Under the pieces are notes generated by a model that had not been told where the DNA came from, did no database searches, and was given only the letters and a program-made list of their open reading frames with translations. DNA of 64,000 bases from Gemmatimonadota bacterium. Lineage in GTDB: Bacteria; JAAXHH01. Made by a program: the position numbers and the translations under genes. The stretch lies in contig JAPOZT010000027.1 of NCBI GenBank assembly GCA_026705925.1, positions 29,328 through 93,327 of the forward strand. Direction: 5' to 3'. Below are positions 60,344 through 64,000 of the stretch, piece by piece (positions within the stretch are counted from its first letter, which is position 1; each line of letters starts with the position of its first letter).

Positions 60344-61735
60344 ATGCAGAACTTGGGAGAACGCCAAACGGGTTACGCGACGGCCAGACGGACCCCAATG
60401 GCGGTGTGGTACATTCTGGCGGCCTTCGTTGGCGCGCTGTTGGGTATCGTCTTCCTGGTCGTGGCCTATCCCGATGCGCTGAGTACGCTCGGCGGGGGGT
60501 CGGCAGGGAACGCGAACTCGGCGCAAACGTATATACAGGAGAGTCCGGCATCTTCAGGTCAGCCTGGCCAGCCTGGCCAGCGCGGGACGGAAGGCCTGTC
60601 CGGTCAGCCCGGGCGCAGTGGAGCGTTCGGGGAGTCAGGGGCAGGCGGTATCGCGGATCCCCGCACGGAATCCCGGCGTTCGCCGGCGGGACTGCTCGCC
60701 GCCAATGAAGCGATCAGCACATCCCGCCGCACTTCCATCGTATCCGCGGTGGAGCGGGCGGGACCGGCCGTCGTCAGCATCGTCGCGACGTTCCAGATGC
60801 AGCGGCGCGGATTCTCCCCGATGTTCGACGACCCCTTCTTCGGCCATTTCGTGGTGCCGCGGCTATACACCCGCGAGGAGCCGAACACGGGGTCGGGCGT
60901 AATCATCGACGAAGCGGGCTACATCGTCACCAACGCCCACGTGGTGCAGCTTGGCGACTTTACCGCAGGGCGGATACGGGCCGTCCTGACCGACGGCCGA
61001 AGCCTGGCCTGCACCCTGGTGGGCGTGGACGTCATGTCGGACCTGGCCGTGCTCCACGTGCAAGGCGTAGACCTCCCGGTGGCGGCGCTGGGCCGGTCCG
61101 ACGATATCATGACCGGCGAGTGGGCCATAACCATCGGCAATCCGCTGGGTCTGGCCGTGGAAGACGCCCAGCCGGCCGTGGCCGTCGGCGTGGTCAGTGC
61201 GCTGGGACGGAACTTCCGCCGGCAGCAGGGATCGAGGACGGTCTACCGGGACATGATACAGACCGACGCGACCATCAATCCGGGCAACAGCGGCGGTCCG
61301 CTGGTCAATGCCTTCGGCGAGGTCATCGGCATCAACACGTTCATCCTGTCCGAAAGCGGCGGCTCGGAGGGCGTGGGTTTCGCCATACCCATCGACCGGG
61401 TCCGGCGCGTCGCCGACGAGTTGATCCAGTACGGCGGACCGAGACGGGGATGGACGGGCCTGTCGGTGATCGACATCACGGAGTACGTGGCCCAGGAGCT
61501 GAACATCGTCAATCGACAGGGCGTGCTGGTGAACGAGATCGATCCGGACAGCCCGGCGGACGCGGCCGGCATCCTGGTCATGGACGTGATCAGGAAGATC
61601 AACGGGGAAGTGGTCGCCAGCTACCCCGAAGCGCGGGAAGCGCTGTACGGCAGCCTGGTGGGCGATTCCATCGAACTGGAGGTCGAGCGGGACGGCCGCC
61701 TCATGCCCCTGGTCCTGCATATCGCCGAGTTGTGA
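60344..61735 (+). CDS. HtrA/DegP-like serine protease with collagen-like linker
   Basis: Membrane-anchored periplasmic protease of 463 residues. A membrane helix lies at about 20-42. Residues 72-101 form ten uninterrupted Gly-X-Y triplets (GQPGQPGQRGTEGLS opening), then a trypsin-like domain with His in TNAHVVQLG, Asp in VMSDLAVLHV and Ser in TINPGNSGGPLVN, followed by one PDZ domain (VLVNEIDPDSPADAAGI). One PDZ fits the DegS/HhoB type. Start ATG 60344 is used; ATG 60398 (MAVWYILAAF) would also keep the membrane helix. No clear ribosome site. It precedes psd by 8 bases. Confidence 0.92.
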   Translation: MQNLGERQTGYATARRTPMAVWYILAAFVGALLGIVFLVVAYPDALSTLGGGSAGNANSAQTYIQESPASSGQPGQPGQRGTEGLSGQPGRSGAFGESGAGGIADPRTESRRSPAGLLAANEAISTSRRTSIVSAVERAGPAVVSIVATFQMQRRGFSPMFDDPFFGHFVVPRLYTREEPNTGSGVIIDEAGYIVTNAHVVQLGDFTAGRIRAVLTDGRSLACTLVGVDVMSDLAVLHVQGVDLPVAALGRSDDIMTGEWAITIGNPLGLAVEDAQPAVAVGVVSALGRNFRRQQGSRTVYRDMIQTDATINPGNSGGPLVNAFGEVIGINTFILSESGGSEGVGFAIPIDRVRRVADELIQYGGPRRGWTGLSVIDITEYVAQELNIVNRQGVLVNEIDPDSPADAAGILVMDVIRKINGEVVASYPEAREALYGSLVGDSIELEVERDGRLMPLVLHIAEL

Positions 61736-61743
61736 GGATATGA

Positions 61744-62385
61744 ATGGTACGTGACGGTTGGGTCATGGTCATCCCCCTGGCTGCGCTTGCGGCCGTCAGC
61801 GTGGTGATCGGCTACCTGGCCTCCGGTGCGATCTGGATCATACTTGCGGCGGTGTTCGGCGGCCTGGCCCTGTTTGTCGCGTTCTTCTTCCGGGACCCGG
61901 CCAGGCGGGTGCCGCCGGGCGACGGACTGGTGATTTCCGGCGGCGACGGCAAGGTGGTGACCGTCGAGGAGATCGAGCACGACGCCTTCATCGGCGGACC
62001 GGCCACGCAGATCAGCGTGTTCCTGTCCATCGTGGACGTGCACGTCAACCGAATTCCCATCACCGGCGTGGTCAGACTGCGCCGGCGGATCGAAGGGAAG
62101 TTCAAACTCGCCTTCAAGGACGAGGCCTCGGGCGACAACGCCCAGATGGTCCTGGGCATCGAAGGGGAAAAGGGCCGGGTCCTGATCAAGCAGATCGTCG
62201 GCTTCGTGGCCCGGCGGATCGTCTGCAACGTCAACGAAGGCGACGAGGTGCGTATTGGCGACCGGTTCGGCCTGATACGCTTCGGATCGAGGATAGACGT
62301 CATCGTGCCGGTCGGCGCAGAAATCCGGGTGAAGAACGGAGACCGGGTCCGGGGCGGCGAAACGATACTGGGAGTACTTAAATGA
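61744..62385 (+). CDS. psd: phosphatidylserine decarboxylase, short (archaeal-type) form
   Basis: Membrane-associated decarboxylase proenzyme of 213 residues that makes phosphatidylethanolamine from phosphatidylserine. Two N-terminal membrane segments are seen (about 7-24 and 28-45). The chain has FLSIVDVHVNRIPITGVV and the self-cleavage site IRFGSRIDVIVP, where the Ser becomes the pyruvoyl group. Its stop overlaps the pssA start (ATGA). GAGG lies before the ATG. The adjacent synthase gene confirms the pathway. Confidence 0.94.
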   Translation: MVRDGWVMVIPLAALAAVSVVIGYLASGAIWIILAAVFGGLALFVAFFFRDPARRVPPGDGLVISGGDGKVVTVEEIEHDAFIGGPATQISVFLSIVDVHVNRIPITGVVRLRRRIEGKFKLAFKDEASGDNAQMVLGIEGEKGRVLIKQIVGFVARRIVCNVNEGDEVRIGDRFGLIRFGSRIDVIVPVGAEIRVKNGDRVRGGETILGVLK

Positions 62386-63140
62386 AAAACTGGGTGCGCG
62401 TCGCGTTACCGAACGTGTTCACGCTGGGCAGCATCTTCTGTGGGGTTTCCGCCATCTTCTACTGTATCGACGGGTTCAACGCCCTGACCGGCGACCCCGG
62501 CCGCGCGCCATGGCTCATCATAGCCGCCGCCCTCCTGGACAGCATCGACGGCAAGGTCGCGCGCTACAGCCAGGGGGCGACCCGCTTCGGCATCGAACTG
62601 GATTCCCTGGCGGACGTGATCTCCTTCGGGGTCGCGCCCATAGTCCTCGTGTATACGCTGAAACCTTTCGGCGAGATCACCTGGGTGCTCTGCCTGCTCT
62701 TCCTGATGTGCGGCGCCATCCGCCTGGCCCGGTACAACGTGATGACGCTGCGCCGCGTCGAGCGAATCAACCAGGAGAAAGACAACTTCATGGGCCTGCC
62801 GATTCCCGTGGCGGCCATCGCCGTGGCGTCCTACGTCATCTTCTGCTGGGACCGGTGGGAGGAACTGCACCTGGAAGGCCCGTTCATGGGATTCATGCTC
62901 GTGCTGTCCATTCTCATGATCAGCCCCCTGTCCTACCGCACCCTGCCTTCCCTCGCCTTCAAGAGCAAGTGGTCCATCCTGAAGCTGATCGCCATCGCCG
63001 TGGCCCTGGTGGCCCTGGTCTGGAATCCGCAGCTCACGATTTTCCCCATCGTGCTGCTGTACATCCTCTCAGGCATCGCGGCCTGGGGCGTCCACATGGT
63101 CCGTCACGACGAGGACATGGCGCTATCCGTGGAAGAGTAA
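62382..63140 (+). CDS. pssA: CDP-diacylglycerol-serine O-phosphatidyltransferase
   Basis: CDP-alcohol phosphatidyltransferase of 252 residues with about eight membrane segments. The family motif DGx2ARx8Gx3Dx3D is complete in SIDGKVARYSQG followed by IELDSLAD (about residues 45-68). It makes phosphatidylserine, which the Psd encoded just upstream decarboxylates. It starts within an ATGA overlap. Confidence 0.95.
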   Translation: MKNWVRVALPNVFTLGSIFCGVSAIFYCIDGFNALTGDPGRAPWLIIAAALLDSIDGKVARYSQGATRFGIELDSLADVISFGVAPIVLVYTLKPFGEITWVLCLLFLMCGAIRLARYNVMTLRRVERINQEKDNFMGLPIPVAAIAVASYVIFCWDRWEELHLEGPFMGFMLVLSILMISPLSYRTLPSLAFKSKWSILKLIAIAVALVALVWNPQLTIFPIVLLYILSGIAAWGVHMVRHDEDMALSVEE

Positions 63141-63152
63141 GGGAGTCCGGAC

Positions 63153-63428
63153 ATGGCACAGCGTAAAGGGATGGGCCTGCTGGTGTTCTACATCCTCGTG
63201 GGCGCCATCGTCGGCGGAGTGGTCGGTGAGTTGATCGGACTCCTGTTCGGACACTTCATGCCCGGCAGCATGGTAGAAAAGTTCTTCCTGGAAGCTTTTG
63301 TCTACACCTTCCCGCCCGCCACGCTGCCGCTCGTCATACTCTCCGTCACCTTCGGCTTCACGGTCAAGGTCAACGTCATCAGCATCCTCGGGATCGGTTT
63401 CGCCACCTATTACTATCGCTGGTACTAG
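63153..63428 (+). CDS. DUF4321 small membrane protein
   Basis: Protein of 91 residues with two hydrophobic segments (about 8-34 and 54-80). LLVFYILVGAIVGGVVGELI and the C-terminal FTVKVNVISILGIGFATYYY are typical of DUF4321. GGGAG lies before the ATG. It ends a small lipid/envelope gene group; function unknown. Confidence 0.85.
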   Translation: MAQRKGMGLLVFYILVGAIVGGVVGELIGLLFGHFMPGSMVEKFFLEAFVYTFPPATLPLVILSVTFGFTVKVNVISILGIGFATYYYRWY

Positions 63429-63557
63429 CACCCTGACGAGATGACGAAACCACTTTCCGGCTGCATCCATCCAAACTGCAGTTCCCTTCCTTCGACACAC
63501 CATCACCAGCGGCGTTCGTCCAGGCGAACTAATGGGCGCGATTCCGGGCGGGCAGTC

Positions 63558-64000
63558 ATGCTGCCGATCGTGGTTTCGGTCGTCGTTGTGGTCGTTGCGG
63601 CAGTCGCGGTGTTTCCCGCGGGCAGCTATGGTCACGCCAGTCCGGGCCAAGGTGCCCAGGGCGGTGCCAGTATGAGCCAGGCCGCCGCGCAATCCGCTGG
63701 TTACGCATTCGACCGGCACGAGGTCGACATCGGCTCGGCGGTCCGGCAGACGGTGCTGACGGGGTTTCTGCTGGGTGGCGAAGTGGCGGATTTGGCGGTG
63801 GTAAAGGTCGATGAAAATGGCGGTCGCCGCCTGCGTATATATGCTTACGAAGCAGAACCCGATGATGGTGGATCGGGGATGGCTGAAACGCGTACGTCGC
63901 CCCCGGCGAACGGTACCTGGGCACTCCGGATGGATACGCGGCTGCGTCCCGGTGTGACCTTCGTCGACGTTGCCCGCATAGGAGTCCGCGAACGCCTGAT
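63558..64000 (+). CDS. secreted or membrane-anchored protein (3' partial)
   Basis: Open from ATG 63558 to the right edge with no stop, 147 codons visible. It starts with a hydrophobic segment (MLPIVVSVVVVVVAAVAVF), a Gly/Ser/Gln/Ala-rich linker and then a beta-rich region (HEVDIGSAVRQTVLTGFLLG, TWALRMDTRLRPGVTFVDVA). I do not recognise it. Exported location is inferred from the N terminus. Confidence 0.6.
   Translation, partial: MLPIVVSVVVVVVAAVAVFPAGSYGHASPGQGAQGGASMSQAAAQSAGYAFDRHEVDIGSAVRQTVLTGFLLGGEVADLAVVKVDENGGRRLRIYAYEAEPDDGGSGMAETRTSPPANGTWALRMDTRLRPGVTFVDVARIGVRERL

Noticed and set aside
59965..60482. Small frames in the glnA-htrA gap
   Set aside because: No ribosome sites or family features, and they overlap the promoter.

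Overview
The window is GC-rich, densely coded bacterial chromosome with short intergenic gaps, many ATGA/GTGA start-stop overlaps and mixed ATG/GTG/TTG starts. Housekeeping genes present are uvrB, gltX, glnA, two tRNA-Ser genes, a CDP-diacylglycerol/phosphatidylserine pair and an HtrA-type protease. The mixture of a NagB-PIG-L fusion, DUF4321, phytanoyl-CoA dioxygenase, sugar-phosphate isomerase, DUF4382 and ankyrin-tailed sigma factor suggests an uncultured Gram-negative lineage near the FCB group (Latescibacterota or a similar candidate phylum). That placement is inference from gene content only. Outer-membrane style functions (RND efflux, lipoproteins) support a diderm cell.

Layout. 1-2888: sugar-type ABC importer (two permeases, ATPase), cut by the left edge. 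2958-8450: two small membrane/PH-domain genes, an SDR lacking the usual catalytic lysine, uvrB, rhomboid protease, yqeC. 8607-13734: FbpABC-like ferric ABC importer and an MFS transporter. 13866-17342: coiled-coil protein, SRPBCC protein, gltX, DUF3566-like membrane protein, tRNA-Ser(GCT) and tRNA-Ser(TGA). 17511-19728: unknown secreted protein, small membrane protein plus winged-helix regulator. 19942-23147: a three-gene ABC operon whose FtsX-type permease carries about 200 residues of His/acid repeats (14 HxH motifs), with a DUF3299 protein and a promoter overlapping a perfect palindrome. 23252-28680: DUF4382 lipoprotein, a lactonase/amidohydrolase/aldolase set and a zinc-type dehydrogenase.

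28690-31879 is an accessory stretch with MazEF, an isolated HicB-like gene with a strong promoter and operator-like inverted repeat, a double GNAT protein and HicAB. 32044-37987 is a six-gene minus-strand cluster that looks like a complete corrinoid methyl-transfer system: RACo-like activator, corrinoid protein, MtaA/UroD-type methyltransferase, an unrecognised duplicated-domain protein, a small PF13769-type protein and a zinc homocysteine S-methyltransferase. 38069-44026 holds panE, a NagB-PIG-L fusion, a SAM methyltransferase, an isomerase and a PhyH dioxygenase.

44327-54183 is a probable single unit: ECF sigma, anti-sigma-like protein, LTxxQ periplasmic protein, RND adaptor and two RND pumps, ended by a strong terminator. 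54338-59796 (minus) has an ECF sigma factor fused to ankyrin repeats, a half-length GlnE and glnA. 60344 to the right edge: HtrA-like protease with a collagen-like linker behind a near-consensus promoter, psd, pssA, a DUF4321 protein and a truncated secreted protein.

The most promising new biology is the corrinoid cluster with its unknown duplicated CGxxH protein, the His-repeat ABC permease, and the sigma-ankyrin fusion.
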